64,000 bases of DNA from Moduliflexus sp964602655 (GTDB taxonomy: Bacteria > Moduliflexota > Moduliflexia > Moduliflexales > Moduliflexaceae): contig CAZRSF010000006.1 in the NCBI GenBank assembly GCA_964602655.1, positions 1-64,000 on the forward strand. Direction: 5' to 3'. The notes beneath the pieces were generated by a model, which was not told where the DNA came from, did not search any database, and worked only from the letters and a program-made list of their open reading frames with translations. Made by a program: the position numbers and the translations under genes. Below are positions 1-8,635 of this stretch, piece by piece; positions within the stretch are counted from its first letter, which is position 1; every line of letters starts with the position of its first letter.

Positions 1-296
1 GACTTGACATCACGGCTATTTCTGTCAACTTTTCTTATTCAGCAACAACTCTATTATTCATCTACCGGAGAGCACCACCTCCCATAAGAATAAAATAGTA
101 TCATTTTTCCGTTCGAATTATAATTGACTTGTTCAATCTTGTGCTTATATTAAGTAGTAATATGAACATGTCAAGATGAATTTTAAAAAATTGTATAGTA
201 TTTATGTATATCGTTTTTTTATAAATAGTTGCAATGATAAAAATTTTTATGATGCATGCCTTCTGCGAAAAAAATGCTGGACAACGCGAAAATTTC

Positions 297-325
297 TTGA
301 CGATAAGCCCCGCATTAAGTACAAT
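297..325 (+). promoter_or_regulatory. Sigma-70-type promoter for the GntR/LacI-type regulator
   Basis: TTGACG (297-302) and TACAAT (320-325) are separated by exactly 17 bp. This is one of the best vegetative promoter matches in the window. Transcription would start near 332, about 50 nt before the ATG at 384. The -10 lies inside the inverted repeat annotated next. Confidence 0.6.
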
Positions 326-344
326 TGATATTAGGTTGTACTAA
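315..344. promoter_or_regulatory. Candidate AraR-type operator (GTACAA/TTGTAC inverted repeat)
   Basis: AAGTACAA (317-324) and TTGTACTAA (336-344) form an imperfect inverted repeat of about 9 bp per arm with an 11-bp centre. The left arm covers the -10 box of the promoter at 297-325. AraR, a GntR-LacI chimera of Bacillus, binds sites built from TTGTAC/GTACAA half-sites, and the next gene encodes a protein of that architecture. Autorepression is the simplest reading; this is inference. Confidence 0.4.
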
Positions 345-383
345 ACAATAGAATATTATTTATATGAAAGGAGATGGGGCGAT

Positions 384-1505
384 ATGACGATTGACGCGGA
401 AAAGGCGCTGCCCAAATATCGGCAGGTGAAAGAGACGATTATTCAATATTTTACAGAAGAACAATATAAGATAGATCAACGGATTCCTTCGGAAAATGAG
501 TTGGTTGAGCGGTTTCAGGTCAGCCGAAACACAATACGGCAAGCCCTGGCTGAATTGAGTGAGGAAGGTTTGATCTATAAAAAACAGGGGTTAGGCACGT
601 TCTTTTCCGGCAATTTTACCGCGCCCCGGCAGTTGAGCCATTTAGTCGGCGTGTTGTCGCCACGCATTTCCTATTATATTTATCCGCAAATCATGGAAGC
701 GATTGATAAAGTCGCCCACCAGAACCGCTATAATATTGTCTTAGGAAACTCGTACGCGAATTACGAAAAAGAATTGACCTGTTTGGAACAACTGCTTGAG
801 CGTCAGATTGACGGATTGCTCTTCGAGCCGGTCGGCGGATTTCAGCGATTGGAAGAGACTCAAATTTTTCACGCCTTAAATGCGTTGACGATCCCGTTTG
901 TTCTGATGAATTGGTGGTTTGAGAACCCTGATATTTCGTGCGTCTCCGTAGATGATGTCGAAGGCGGCCTGCGGGCGACGCAATACCTGATTGACGCCGG
1001 ACACCGCCGGATTGCCTGCCTCTATCCTTATGATAAACTGCCGGGCATGCACCGGTACCAGGGATATCGCAAGGCGTTAGAGCAGGCCGGAATTCTGCCA
1101 GAACCACGCCTGGAAAAGGCCGTCACCTCGCTGCAATGGGATGAGCCGGAGACGATTCCGCGTTTGGTGCGAGAATTGCTTGTACTGAACAACTCCGAAC
1201 GCCCAACCGCCATCTTTTGTTTTAATGATGACAGCGCATTGCGGGCAATGGCGACGTTACGCGACGCGAACGTCGCCGTGCCGTCCGAAATATCGCTGAT
1301 CGGATTTGATAACGCTGGGCAAGCGGCAACGGCGGATGTACCTCTGACAACGCTGCATCACCCCAAGCATCTGATCGGCAAATGGGCGGCGGAGATTCTG
1401 TTCGATCAGATTGCCGATCAGCAGCAACGCAGCCCGCGCAAAGTCCTGATTACGCCGACGATTGTCGAACGCGAATCGGTACAGTCACGCCGGACGGCTT
1501 CTTAA
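384..1505 (+). CDS. GntR-family regulator with LacI-type sugar-sensing domain (AraR-like)
   Basis: A 373-residue chimeric transcription factor. Residues about 9-75 form a GntR winged helix-turn-helix, with the typical YRQVKETI, PSENELVERFQVSRNTIRQAL and EGLIYKKQGLGTFF segments. Residues about 85-370 form a periplasmic-binding-protein-like effector domain of the LacI type (SLIGFDNAGQ near 305 and LTTLHHP near 325 are typical). This is the AraR architecture, in which a sugar bound by the C-terminal domain releases the protein from DNA. The start has a strong AAAGGAG ribosome site. It converges on the permease gene that follows and stands divergent to nothing in the window, so its target could be this alpha-glucoside cluster or only itself. 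The effector sugar cannot be read from the sequence. Confidence 0.88.
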   Translation: MTIDAEKALPKYRQVKETIIQYFTEEQYKIDQRIPSENELVERFQVSRNTIRQALAELSEEGLIYKKQGLGTFFSGNFTAPRQLSHLVGVLSPRISYYIYPQIMEAIDKVAHQNRYNIVLGNSYANYEKELTCLEQLLERQIDGLLFEPVGGFQRLEETQIFHALNALTIPFVLMNWWFENPDISCVSVDDVEGGLRATQYLIDAGHRRIACLYPYDKLPGMHRYQGYRKALEQAGILPEPRLEKAVTSLQWDEPETIPRLVRELLVLNNSERPTAIFCFNDDSALRAMATLRDANVAVPSEISLIGFDNAGQAATADVPLTTLHHPKHLIGKWAAEILFDQIADQQQRSPRKVLITPTIVERESVQSRRTAS

Positions 1506-1517
1506 AAACGCGGAATG

Positions 1518-1547
1518 ACCCTGGCAGGGTTTCAAACCTGCCAGGGT
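1518..1547. terminator. Bidirectional hairpin between convergent genes
   Basis: ACCCTGGCAGG (1518-1528) pairs perfectly with CCTGCCAGGGT (1537-1547) across an 8-nt loop that can also partly pair. It lies between the stop of the regulator and the stop of the convergent permease gene. No clear T-run follows on either strand, so it may equally be a dispersed palindromic repeat serving as a terminator. Confidence 0.5.
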
Positions 1548-1573
1548 TCACAACTTGCAGCGCTCGGAAAAAA

Positions 1574-2431
1574 TCACCCTTTGACTGCGCCGGCGGTCAA
1601 GCCGGCCATGATCTGGCGCTGAAAAATCAGCACCAAGAGAATCAGCGGAATTGTCACCACGACCCCCGCCGCCATGATTTCGCCGAATGGCTCTTGACGG
1701 CTGATTTCACCGGTAAAGAGCGCAATCGCGACGGTGACGGTTCGCGCCGCAGGCTGCACGGAGGTGAAGGTCAACGCGAACAGATACTCATTCCAGGCTG
1801 CGATAAACGCTAATAAGCCGGTCGTGACCAACGCGGGCGCGGTCAGCGGCAGCAGAATCATGTAGAAAGTTTGAAACGGGCTGGCGCCATCCACATACGC
1901 TGCCTGCAATAACGAAGTCGGCAAGCCTTTGAAAAATGAGGTTTGCACCCAGACCGTAAACGGCAGCGTAAAAATCATGTAGGACAAAATCATAAACGGG
2001 ATGGCGGAAATATTCAGCCAGTTCATCAGCGCGTACAGACCGGACAACACGCTGATCTGCGGGAACATCGTCATCGCAAGGATCAGATAGGTTGACGGGG
2101 TTTTGCCGCGAAAATGCAATTTCCCCAGCGCAAAGGCCGCAAACGAGCCGACGACTAAAGCGATTGTCGTGGTCGTGCCAGCGACGATCACGCTGTTCCA
2201 TATCCCTTGCCGGAATTTGGCATTCCGAAAGACCGCCGCAAAGTTTTGCAGCGAGACGGAGACGCCGAGCGTGGTCGGATCGCGAGGGACAAATGTGGCG
2301 GGCGTCATTTGCAATTGCGGCTCGGTTTTTAACGCGGAATTCACCATCCAATAGAACGGGAACAGCATCCAGACCGCCATGATCGCGACGGCCATCCAAA
2401 ATAAGACTTTCATCAGTGGACTTTTTGGCAT
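1574..2431 (-). CDS. ABC sugar transporter permease, MalG type
   Basis: A 285-residue inner-membrane permease with about six hydrophobic segments; residues about 12-32 form the first. The cytoplasmic EAA-like loop (QAAYVDGASPFQTFYMILLPL, about residues 175-195) is the contact point for the ATPase and is well conserved. The family (BPD_transp_1, MalG branch) forms a heterodimer with a MalF-type permease for oligosaccharide import. The gene follows the malF-type gene by 17 bp in the same operon and has its own AAGGAGG ribosome site. The substrate is probably an alpha-glucoside, judged from the alpha-glucosidase downstream of the divergent binding-protein gene. No ATPase gene is present in this cluster. 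Confidence 0.9.
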   Translation of the reverse strand: MPKSPLMKVLFWMAVAIMAVWMLFPFYWMVNSALKTEPQLQMTPATFVPRDPTTLGVSVSLQNFAAVFRNAKFRQGIWNSVIVAGTTTTIALVVGSFAAFALGKLHFRGKTPSTYLILAMTMFPQISVLSGLYALMNWLNISAIPFMILSYMIFTLPFTVWVQTSFFKGLPTSLLQAAYVDGASPFQTFYMILLPLTAPALVTTGLLAFIAAWNEYLFALTFTSVQPAARTVTVAIALFTGEISRQEPFGEIMAAGVVVTIPLILLVLIFQRQIMAGLTAGAVKG

Positions 2432-2448
2432 AATTTTCCTCCTTGCGA

Positions 2449-3711
2449 TTAATCGCCCTCAGATTGGACGCCTAACATTTTAATGTAGGTGACCGCAAAA
2501 ATAAAGATGGTGATGAACATGATCACGCCGCCAGCGGAGGAATATCCCATCGCGCGGTTATTGATAAGCTCATAATACACGAAACTCCCCATCGAATAGC
2601 GCGATTGCGCCAACACGATTTGAAAGAGATCGAACACGCGCAGGGCATCCAGCGTACGGAACACCAGCGCCACTGCCAGCGTGGGCATTAACATCGGCAG
2701 CGTGATCTTCCAGAATTGGTGGAATTTCGTCGCGCCATCCACATCCGCAGCCTCATACACGTCTTTGGGAATCAGTTGCAACCCGGCTAACAGCAGCAAG
2801 GCCATGAACGGCGTCGTTTTCCAGACATCAATCGCCACCATCGCGGTCATCTGCCAGTTTTCCAATTGCAGAAAGGCAATTTGCCCATTTCCCATGCCAA
2901 GTTTTTCTAACATGACATTGAAAAGCCCCGTCCGCGTGGACTGGAACATCCACTGCCACATTCGCGACGAGATTGGCGTGGGCACAGCCCAGGGCACAAG
3001 GAGCAGCGTCCGCATAATGGCGCGACCGGGAAATTCGGCGTTCACGATGAGCGCGAAGGCCATGCCGAACATGGTTTCTAACGAGACGGTCAAAATGGTA
3101 AACAGCAGCGTATCTTTGATCGCGAGAATGAAATCAGGATCGCGCGCCCCAATGACATATTGCCCGCCCAGCAGATGAAATTGGCTGACCTCGCGATACC
3201 GCACCGGTTCGCGAGGCAGCATCCGCACCGCCGATTCGTACTGAATTTGTTGCGTCTTTGGGTCGCGCTGCGCCTGCCGTTCCGCCGCGCTGAACAAGAC
3301 CTCTTGATATTGCGTGACGGCGTCTTTGCCGACGGCTTTCTCCAGCGCTTGCAGATATGCGTCACGCCCTGAATAGGCCATGTCTTTGACCGCTTCCAAC
3401 GCAGTGAGCGTTTCTGAGGGCATCTTCTGGGCGAGATTGCTCAGCGCTTGCGGCGTCAGCGTAAACGTTTCTTTTGGCGGCAGTTTGACAATGCGCAGGC
3501 TGAGCAATTCCGCGTAATTGGCCAGTCCGACAACCTTCGTCGGCGTGTCGCTGGCAAACGTCTCGTTGGTAAAGCTTTTAAGAAACGCCGAGCCTAACGG
3601 ATAAATCGCAATCGCCAGAATAATCAGCATGGTGGGCGCCATCAAAAGATACGCCGTTTTTTGCTCGCGCCGCGCCATCTCATCCATCGGCTGTTTTTTG
3701 AATAGTGGCAT
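2449..3711 (-). CDS. ABC sugar transporter permease, MalF type with periplasmic insertion
   Basis: A 420-residue permease partner of the MalG-type protein. The start at 3711 (MPLFKKQP) is chosen because AGGAGGA lies at the right distance; an in-frame ATG seven codons upstream has no ribosome site. After the first membrane segment (about residues 22-45) there is an extra region of roughly 100 residues (about 75-175) rich in charged and Gln residues before the second membrane segment. It resembles in position, though not in visible sequence, the periplasmic P2 loop of enteric MalF. The EAA loop (EAADVDGATKFHQFWKITLPM) is near residues 325-345. It is the first gene of the minus-strand operon, divergent from the binding-protein gene with 848 bp between them. 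Confidence 0.9.
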   Translation of the reverse strand: MPLFKKQPMDEMARREQKTAYLLMAPTMLIILAIAIYPLGSAFLKSFTNETFASDTPTKVVGLANYAELLSLRIVKLPPKETFTLTPQALSNLAQKMPSETLTALEAVKDMAYSGRDAYLQALEKAVGKDAVTQYQEVLFSAAERQAQRDPKTQQIQYESAVRMLPREPVRYREVSQFHLLGGQYVIGARDPDFILAIKDTLLFTILTVSLETMFGMAFALIVNAEFPGRAIMRTLLLVPWAVPTPISSRMWQWMFQSTRTGLFNVMLEKLGMGNGQIAFLQLENWQMTAMVAIDVWKTTPFMALLLLAGLQLIPKDVYEAADVDGATKFHQFWKITLPMLMPTLAVALVFRTLDALRVFDLFQIVLAQSRYSMGSFVYYELINNRAMGYSSAGGVIMFITIFIFAVTYIKMLGVQSEGD

Positions 3712-3922
3712 ACTCTGTCCTCCTGTAATCATGGTGACAACATCGTTTTATAGGCATTGACCATCACCGATGTGAAATGATCAGGGCAACGCCAATCTTC
3801 CTGATGAACGACATGCAAAAGCGTGTCACATGCAGATGTCGCAAACCGTGTCGCGCAGGTCAAGAAAAATGTCTTCCACATCATCCCACATTTCCCTTCT
3901 AAATGACGGGTTTGCCTGATTT

Positions 3923-3940
3923 AAAACCGATTCGAGTTTT
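3923..3940. promoter_or_regulatory. Candidate LacI-type operator 1 (imperfect)
   Basis: AAAACCGATTCGAGTTTT is a near palindrome that shares the CCGAT/TCG core with the sites at 4117 and 4264. It lies 212 bp upstream of the MalF-type gene and would suit control of the leftward operon. Its arms carry one mismatch, so it is the weakest of the three. Confidence 0.35.
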
Positions 3941-4116
3941 TATTTTTTACATCATAAAAAGGGAGATTATCAATTGCTAAGAACGTCGAGTTTTTAACAT
4001 AAATGATTTATTTATCGTATGTTATAGAAAATAGAAACATATCAGATAGCCGTAACGGCCTCCACGAAAATTGCGGGAACAACATTAGTAGAAAGTTATT
4101 TTATTGAAATCGCTAA

Positions 4117-4133
4117 AAAATCGAACCGATTTT
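4117..4133. promoter_or_regulatory. Candidate LacI-type operator 2
   Basis: AAAATCGAACCGATTTT is a perfect inverted repeat with 7-bp arms and a 3-bp centre. The same core, AAATCGAACCGATTT, recurs at 4264-4278. LacI-family regulators typically bind sites of this size with central CG steps. A LacI-type gene lies at 5952. Confidence 0.55.
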
Positions 4134-4263
4134 AATATAAGATGATAATTATCGTAAATAAATTCTATAGATAAATATTTATTTTATAATACGTTATTAG
4201 CATTAATCGTTGATTGGTTTTCGTATGGTTATTTTTTTCTTGACACCGCAAAAGATTTTTTGA

Positions 4264-4278
4264 AAATCGAACCGATTT
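4264..4278. promoter_or_regulatory. Candidate LacI-type operator 3, overlapping the binding-protein promoter region
   Basis: AAATCGAACCGATTT repeats exactly the core of the site at 4117-4133, 147 bp away. It sits 18-32 bp downstream of TTGACA (4240-4245), where a -10 box should be. A protein bound here would block rightward transcription of the binding-protein gene. Confidence 0.55.
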
Positions 4279-4511
4279 GATTTTATCAATTCATTTATTA
4301 TATCATTCATATCAAACAACCAAACAAAACAGCAAGGGTGTTGTGTTCTGAAAGAGGAACAGAAATTTGGCAGCCCGGCAAAAGGGGGGTGGGAGTGGCG
4401 AAATAATTGTACGAGGAAAATCGTATTGCAGCCATGTCGTTATGTCTGGCCAATACGATCCGGACGCATCTATCGAAACAGCGTTTTGCCGTAGAAGGCG
4501 AAAAGGATATT

Positions 4512-4526
4512 GACCGAAAATCGGTC
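4512..4526. promoter_or_regulatory. Inverted repeat GACCGA-AAA-TCGGTC in the leader of the binding-protein gene
   Basis: A perfect 6-bp-arm inverted repeat 34 bp before the ATG of the binding-protein gene. It differs from the three AAATCGAACCGATTT-type sites, so it may belong to another regulator or form a small hairpin in the mRNA leader. Confidence 0.35.
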
Positions 4527-4559
4527 TGACACCACCAATCCAAATATGGAGGAATTCTC

Positions 4560-5843
4560 ATGAAATCGTTGAAAAATCTTTGCATTTTCACACTGCTGGT
4601 CGCGTTAGTGGTAGGAATGCCGTTTCTGAGCAACGCGGAAGATAAGATTAAAATTACAGTGGCTTGCGGCGCTGTGGGCATAGAAAAACAATTAACCGAC
4701 GAAGCGTTAGCCGAGTTTATGAAAACGCATCCGAATATTGAAGCCAAATCGCTGGATACTCCCGATTTGGCCAATGACCGCTTAGGTTTATATCTCCAAT
4801 TCTTCCAGGCGAAAAGCTCGGAAGTGGACGTGTTGCAGATTGATGTCATCTGGCCGGGCGATTTAGCGGAACATCTCGTAGATTTGAACCAATTCGGCGC
4901 GGCGGATGTGGCGAAAGAACATTTCCCGGCTATCGTGCAGAATAACACGGTCAATGGCGAACTCAAGGGGCTTCCATGGTTTACGGATGCCGGTTTGCTC
5001 TATTATCGCGCGGATTTGCTGGAAAAATACGGTTACAAAGACGCCCCGAAAACCTGGGATGAATTGGAAGCGATGGCAACCAAAATTCAGGAAGGAGAGC
5101 GCGCCGCGAACCCTGATTTCTGGGGATTTGTCTGGCAAGGCAATGCGTATGAAGGCTTGACCTGCGATGCGCTGGAATGGGTCGCGTCGCATGGCGGCGG
5201 TTCGATTATCGAGCCAGACGGCAAAGTATCGATCAATAATGACATGGCGATCAAAGCCATCGAACGCGCCAAAGGCTGGGTTGGCAAGATTTCCCCGGAC
5301 GGCGTGACCGGGTTTGCGGAAGAAGATGCTCGGAATATGTGGCAAGCCGGAAACGCCGCCTTCATGCGCAACTGGCCGTATGCGTACAAATTAGGTCAGG
5401 CGGATGACAGCCCGATCAAAGGCAAAATCGGCGTTGCCCCGATTCCTGGCGAACAAGCCGGACAGAGCGCTGCCTCGCTTGGCGGCTGGCAATTGGGCGT
5501 CTCCAAATACAGTCAGCATCCGAAAGAAGCTGCTGAAGTGGCGCTGTATTTAGCCTCTGCCGCAGAACAGAAACGCCGGGCGATTGCCGGGTCATTCTCT
5601 CCGACCGTCATGAGCGTCTATCAGGATAAAGACGTGTTGGAAGCCGTGCCGTTCTTCGGCAGCTTGTATAATGTGTTCATCAATGCCGTTGCGCGGCCAT
5701 CTACGATTTCCGCGCCGAAATACAACGAAGTTTCGACGCTTTTCTTTACGGCGGTGCATGATGTCCTCGTTGGCAAGAAAGATGGGAAAACAGCGGTCGA
5801 AGAATTGGAACTCGATCTGCAAGATTTGATGGCAAAGAAGTAA
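4560..5843 (+). CDS. Extracellular solute-binding protein of a sugar ABC transporter
   Basis: A 427-residue periplasmic binding protein of the SBP_bac_1 (MalE-like) class. Residues 1-26 are a signal peptide (basic start, hydrophobic core, cleavage near SNA-ED). The mature protein carries family features such as KTWDELEAMATKI near 170 and an NWPYAYKLGQ segment near 275 in the sugar-contact region. No lipobox Cys is seen. GGAGG precedes the ATG by 8 nt. It delivers sugar to the MalF/MalG permeases encoded divergently. With a LacI regulator and an alpha-glucosidase directly downstream, an alpha-glucoside (maltose- or isomaltose-like sugar, or trehalose) is the likely ligand; this is inference. 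Confidence 0.9.
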   Translation: MKSLKNLCIFTLLVALVVGMPFLSNAEDKIKITVACGAVGIEKQLTDEALAEFMKTHPNIEAKSLDTPDLANDRLGLYLQFFQAKSSEVDVLQIDVIWPGDLAEHLVDLNQFGAADVAKEHFPAIVQNNTVNGELKGLPWFTDAGLLYYRADLLEKYGYKDAPKTWDELEAMATKIQEGERAANPDFWGFVWQGNAYEGLTCDALEWVASHGGGSIIEPDGKVSINNDMAIKAIERAKGWVGKISPDGVTGFAEEDARNMWQAGNAAFMRNWPYAYKLGQADDSPIKGKIGVAPIPGEQAGQSAASLGGWQLGVSKYSQHPKEAAEVALYLASAAEQKRRAIAGSFSPTVMSVYQDKDVLEAVPFFGSLYNVFINAVARPSTISAPKYNEVSTLFFTAVHDVLVGKKDGKTAVEELELDLQDLMAKK

Positions 5844-5853
5844 GCGACGGGTC

Positions 5854-5928
5854 AGCCTGAGTTGCATAATGCGTCAGCGGTCACGTTTGTATGGTGACCG
5901 CTGACGAAAAACCGCTCAGGCTATTTTT
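5854..5928 (+). terminator. Nested hairpins after the binding-protein gene
   Basis: An outer pair AGCCTGAG (5854-5861) with CTCAGGCT (5915-5922) is followed by ATTTTTAT. Inside lies a perfect 12-bp hairpin, GTCAGCGGTCAC (5873-5884) with GTGACCGCTGAC (5894-5905). The structure would stop or attenuate transcription before the LacI gene and so keep binding-protein mRNA in excess. Confidence 0.6.
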
Positions 5929-5951
5929 ATCGAAAACGCAAGGGAAAAGGT

Positions 5952-6959
5952 ATGGCAGCCACAATTTATGATGTCGCGCAACTCGCCGGAGTCGTTCCCA
6001 GCACGGTCTCGCGTTATTTGAACGGCTACGGCGTGCGGGGAAAAAATCGCGTCAAAATCGAGCAAGCGATTGAGGCATTGGGTTTCAAGCAAAATCTGAT
6101 CGCCACCGGGTTAAAACGAAACCGACTGCGTTCAATTGGTGTGTTGCTGCCGAACTATACGATATTTTTCATGACCATCACCGCGCAATTGGAGCGGATA
6201 TTAGCGCAGTCGAACTACAGCCTGCTTTTAGGGAATTTCGAAGACGATCTTGACCTGCTTCGAACCAAATTAGATTTTGTCGAAGAACGCTTTATTGATG
6301 GTTTGATTTTATTTTCATCCGGGGTCGGCGCGGAAAGCGCGCCACGCCTCCAGCAATATTTACAGAAACAGCTACCCGTAGTATTGGTGGAGCAGGAAAT
6401 TCCCAACCTTTCAACGGACGCGGTCATTGTTGACAATGCGCATGCCTCTTTTCGCGCTGTCGAGAAGCTGATCCACGAAAACCATACCCGCATCGCGATT
6501 GTCAACAGCCCGCAGCATATCTATGTGTTTCGAGAACGGCTTCGAGGCTATCGTCATGCGATGCAGACGTATAATCTGCCAGTTGACGAACGCTGGATCG
6601 TCACCGGACGCTTCGTGGATATGGGAGAATATGCGCAGATTCAACAACTGTTCGATTTGTCCAATCCGCCGACCGCCATTTTTGCCACGACCTATTACGC
6701 AACGTTAGGCACCGTTGTCGCAGCGCATCAACGGCATTTAAAAATCCCTGAAGACCTCTCGTTGATCGGATTCGATCATTTCGATCCGATTGATGCCTTA
6801 GAGCCGCCGCTGAGTTTAGTGCTTCAGCCAATCGAGAGCATGGCCCAGACCGCTGCTGACCTGCTGTTAAAGCGTTTGGATGGTGATTATACGAATTTCC
6901 CACACGTCGCCACGCTCAGTACGCGCATGGCGATGCGTGAATCCATTCGTAAATTATGA
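5952..6959 (+). CDS. LacI-family transcriptional regulator
   Basis: A 335-residue regulator. Residues 3-50 form the LacI helix-turn-helix and hinge (ATIYDVAQLAGVVPSTVSRYLNG), and residues about 60-333 form the sugar-sensing core, with SLIGFDHFDPIDALEPPLS near 270. It sits between the binding-protein gene and the alpha-glucosidase gene, and its stop overlaps the region of the next start. The natural candidates for its operators are the AAATCGAACCGATTT palindromes at 4117 and 4264. The position suggests a local repressor of alpha-glucoside uptake and hydrolysis. The effector is unknown. Confidence 0.92.
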   Translation: MAATIYDVAQLAGVVPSTVSRYLNGYGVRGKNRVKIEQAIEALGFKQNLIATGLKRNRLRSIGVLLPNYTIFFMTITAQLERILAQSNYSLLLGNFEDDLDLLRTKLDFVEERFIDGLILFSSGVGAESAPRLQQYLQKQLPVVLVEQEIPNLSTDAVIVDNAHASFRAVEKLIHENHTRIAIVNSPQHIYVFRERLRGYRHAMQTYNLPVDERWIVTGRFVDMGEYAQIQQLFDLSNPPTAIFATTYYATLGTVVAAHQRHLKIPEDLSLIGFDHFDPIDALEPPLSLVLQPIESMAQTAADLLLKRLDGDYTNFPHVATLSTRMAMRESIRKL

Positions 6960-6982
6960 ATAATCACTTTAAGGAGAATGAT

Positions 6983-8593
6983 ATGTCAAGAGTGAATACC
7001 CCTCCCTGGTGGGAAACCGGGATTGTGTATCAAATTTATCCGCGGAGTTTTCAAGATAGTAACGGCGACGGCGTCGGCGACCTGCAAGGGATTCGCGCCC
7101 GCCTGCCGTATTTGCAAGACTTAGGCGTGACCGCCATCTGGATCAGCCCGATTTATCCTTCGCCGATGGTGGATTTCGGGTATGACGTGGCGAATTATTG
7201 CGATATTCATCCGCTGTTCGGCACGTTAGCGGATTTCGATCAACTGCTGGCCGAGGCGCATCAGCGCAACCTCAACGTCGTGCTGGATTTCGTCCCGAAT
7301 CATACGTCCGATCAGCATCCCTGGTTTCAGGAAGCGCGTTCCAGCCGCGAGAATCCCAAACGCGATTGGTATATCTGGCATGATCCCAAACCGGATGGCA
7401 GCCCGCCGAATAACTGGGTGTCGTATTTTGGCGGTTCAGCCTGGCAGTGGGATGAGCAGACGCAGCAATATTATTTGCATCTGTTCACGAAAGAACAACC
7501 GGATTTGAACTGGCGCAATCCCGATGTCGCGCGAAACATGTTCGATTCCATGCGCTTCTGGTTAGAACGCGGCATTGACGGCTTCCGCGTGGATGTGATC
7601 TGGCTGCTGATCAAGGATGCGCTGTTCCGCGACGATACGCCGAATCCGGCCTGGAATCCGAGCCTGCCGATTATCCAATCCACGCTGCATGAATATACCG
7701 CAGGCCGCCCGGAAACGCACGACATCATCCGTAAAATGCGGGCAATGCTGGATGAATACGGCAATCGCGTCCTCATCGGCGAGATTGATTATCCGTTCGA
7801 ACGTTTAGTGACGTATCACGGCGCGCAGTTGGACGAATGTCATCTCCCCTTCAATTTCAGCCTGATTTATGCGCCGTTTCAGTCCGAGGCCATTCAGCGG
7901 CTGATCGAAGAATACGAAGCCGTGTTGCCGCAGGGCGCATGGCCGAATTGGGTGTTGGGCAATCACGATCAGGATCGGATTGCCTCCGCGCACCGCGCCG
8001 ACGCGGCCAATGCGCCGTTAGCGCAAATGCTGCTGCTCACTCTGCGTGGCACGCCGACGATGTATTATGGCGATGAACTGGGGATGCCGAATGGCGATCT
8101 CTCGCCGGAACAATATCAGGACCCGATGGCCTTGAATGAACCGGGCATCAATCGCAGCCGCGATTTGGAACGCACGCCGATGCAATGGGATGCGTCGCCG
8201 TTTGCGGGATTTTCGACCGTCGCGCCCTGGCTGCCTGTGACAGAGGATTATCCGACGCGAAATGTCAACGCGCAACTCGCGGATTCGCATTCGATCTTGA
8301 ATTTAGTGAAACAATTGATTGCGCTCCGTCAGCAGACGCCAGCCTTGAATCATGGCGATTATACGACGGTATCCGTGCCGATGCCGGATGTGTTGGCGTA
8401 TCTGCGCCCCGACGGCGCGACGCGGTTTCTTATCGTATTGAATTTCGCGGCGATCAGCCAGGAACTCAACCTCGCCGCCGTCGCGCCGCAAGGGCAAATT
8501 CTGCTTTCGACGCGCCTAAATCGCGCTGAAACACTGGCGTTGAACGCGATTGCCTTACGACCGCACGAAGGACTTGTCATCCGCGTTTTCTGA
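6983..8593 (+). CDS. GH13 alpha-glucosidase (oligo-1,6-glucosidase/maltase type)
   Basis: A 536-residue cytoplasmic glycoside hydrolase of family 13. The start at 6983 follows AAGGAG; an in-frame ATG nine codons earlier overlaps the LacI stop and lacks a ribosome site. The four GH13 regions are present: DFVPNH; GFRVDVIW with nucleophile Asp204; LIGEI with acid/base Glu267; and LGNHDQDR with Asp329. The protein has no signal peptide, so it acts on imported oligosaccharides and would release glucose. The family also contains trehalose-6-phosphate hydrolases, but no phosphotransferase gene is nearby. A paralogue of the same length and very similar sequence lies at 46922. Confidence 0.93.
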   Translation: MSRVNTPPWWETGIVYQIYPRSFQDSNGDGVGDLQGIRARLPYLQDLGVTAIWISPIYPSPMVDFGYDVANYCDIHPLFGTLADFDQLLAEAHQRNLNVVLDFVPNHTSDQHPWFQEARSSRENPKRDWYIWHDPKPDGSPPNNWVSYFGGSAWQWDEQTQQYYLHLFTKEQPDLNWRNPDVARNMFDSMRFWLERGIDGFRVDVIWLLIKDALFRDDTPNPAWNPSLPIIQSTLHEYTAGRPETHDIIRKMRAMLDEYGNRVLIGEIDYPFERLVTYHGAQLDECHLPFNFSLIYAPFQSEAIQRLIEEYEAVLPQGAWPNWVLGNHDQDRIASAHRADAANAPLAQMLLLTLRGTPTMYYGDELGMPNGDLSPEQYQDPMALNEPGINRSRDLERTPMQWDASPFAGFSTVAPWLPVTEDYPTRNVNAQLADSHSILNLVKQLIALRQQTPALNHGDYTTVSVPMPDVLAYLRPDGATRFLIVLNFAAISQELNLAAVAPQGQILLSTRLNRAETLALNAIALRPHEGLVIRVF

Positions 8594-8635
8594 GAAACCT
8601 TGACGATCAAATCAGCGAAGAAAAAAGCGTTGTTT

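Larger units (their letters stand above)
1..383. other. AT-rich intergenic region upstream of the GntR/LacI-type regulator
   Basis: No gene is seen here. The stretch is strongly AT-rich. It holds two promoter-like sequences reading rightward: TTGACT (124-129) with a 16-bp spacer to TATATT (146-151), and the stronger one annotated separately at 297-325. Any upstream gene lies outside the window. Confidence 0.6.
3712..4559. other. AT-rich divergent regulatory region
   Basis: This 848-bp region separates the divergent permease and binding-protein genes and holds no convincing gene. It carries three related palindromes plus a different inverted repeat next to the binding-protein gene, each annotated separately. 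A TTGACA at 4240-4245 is a possible -35 box for the binding-protein gene, with an AAAATC at 17 bp that overlaps one palindrome. Confidence 0.6.
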
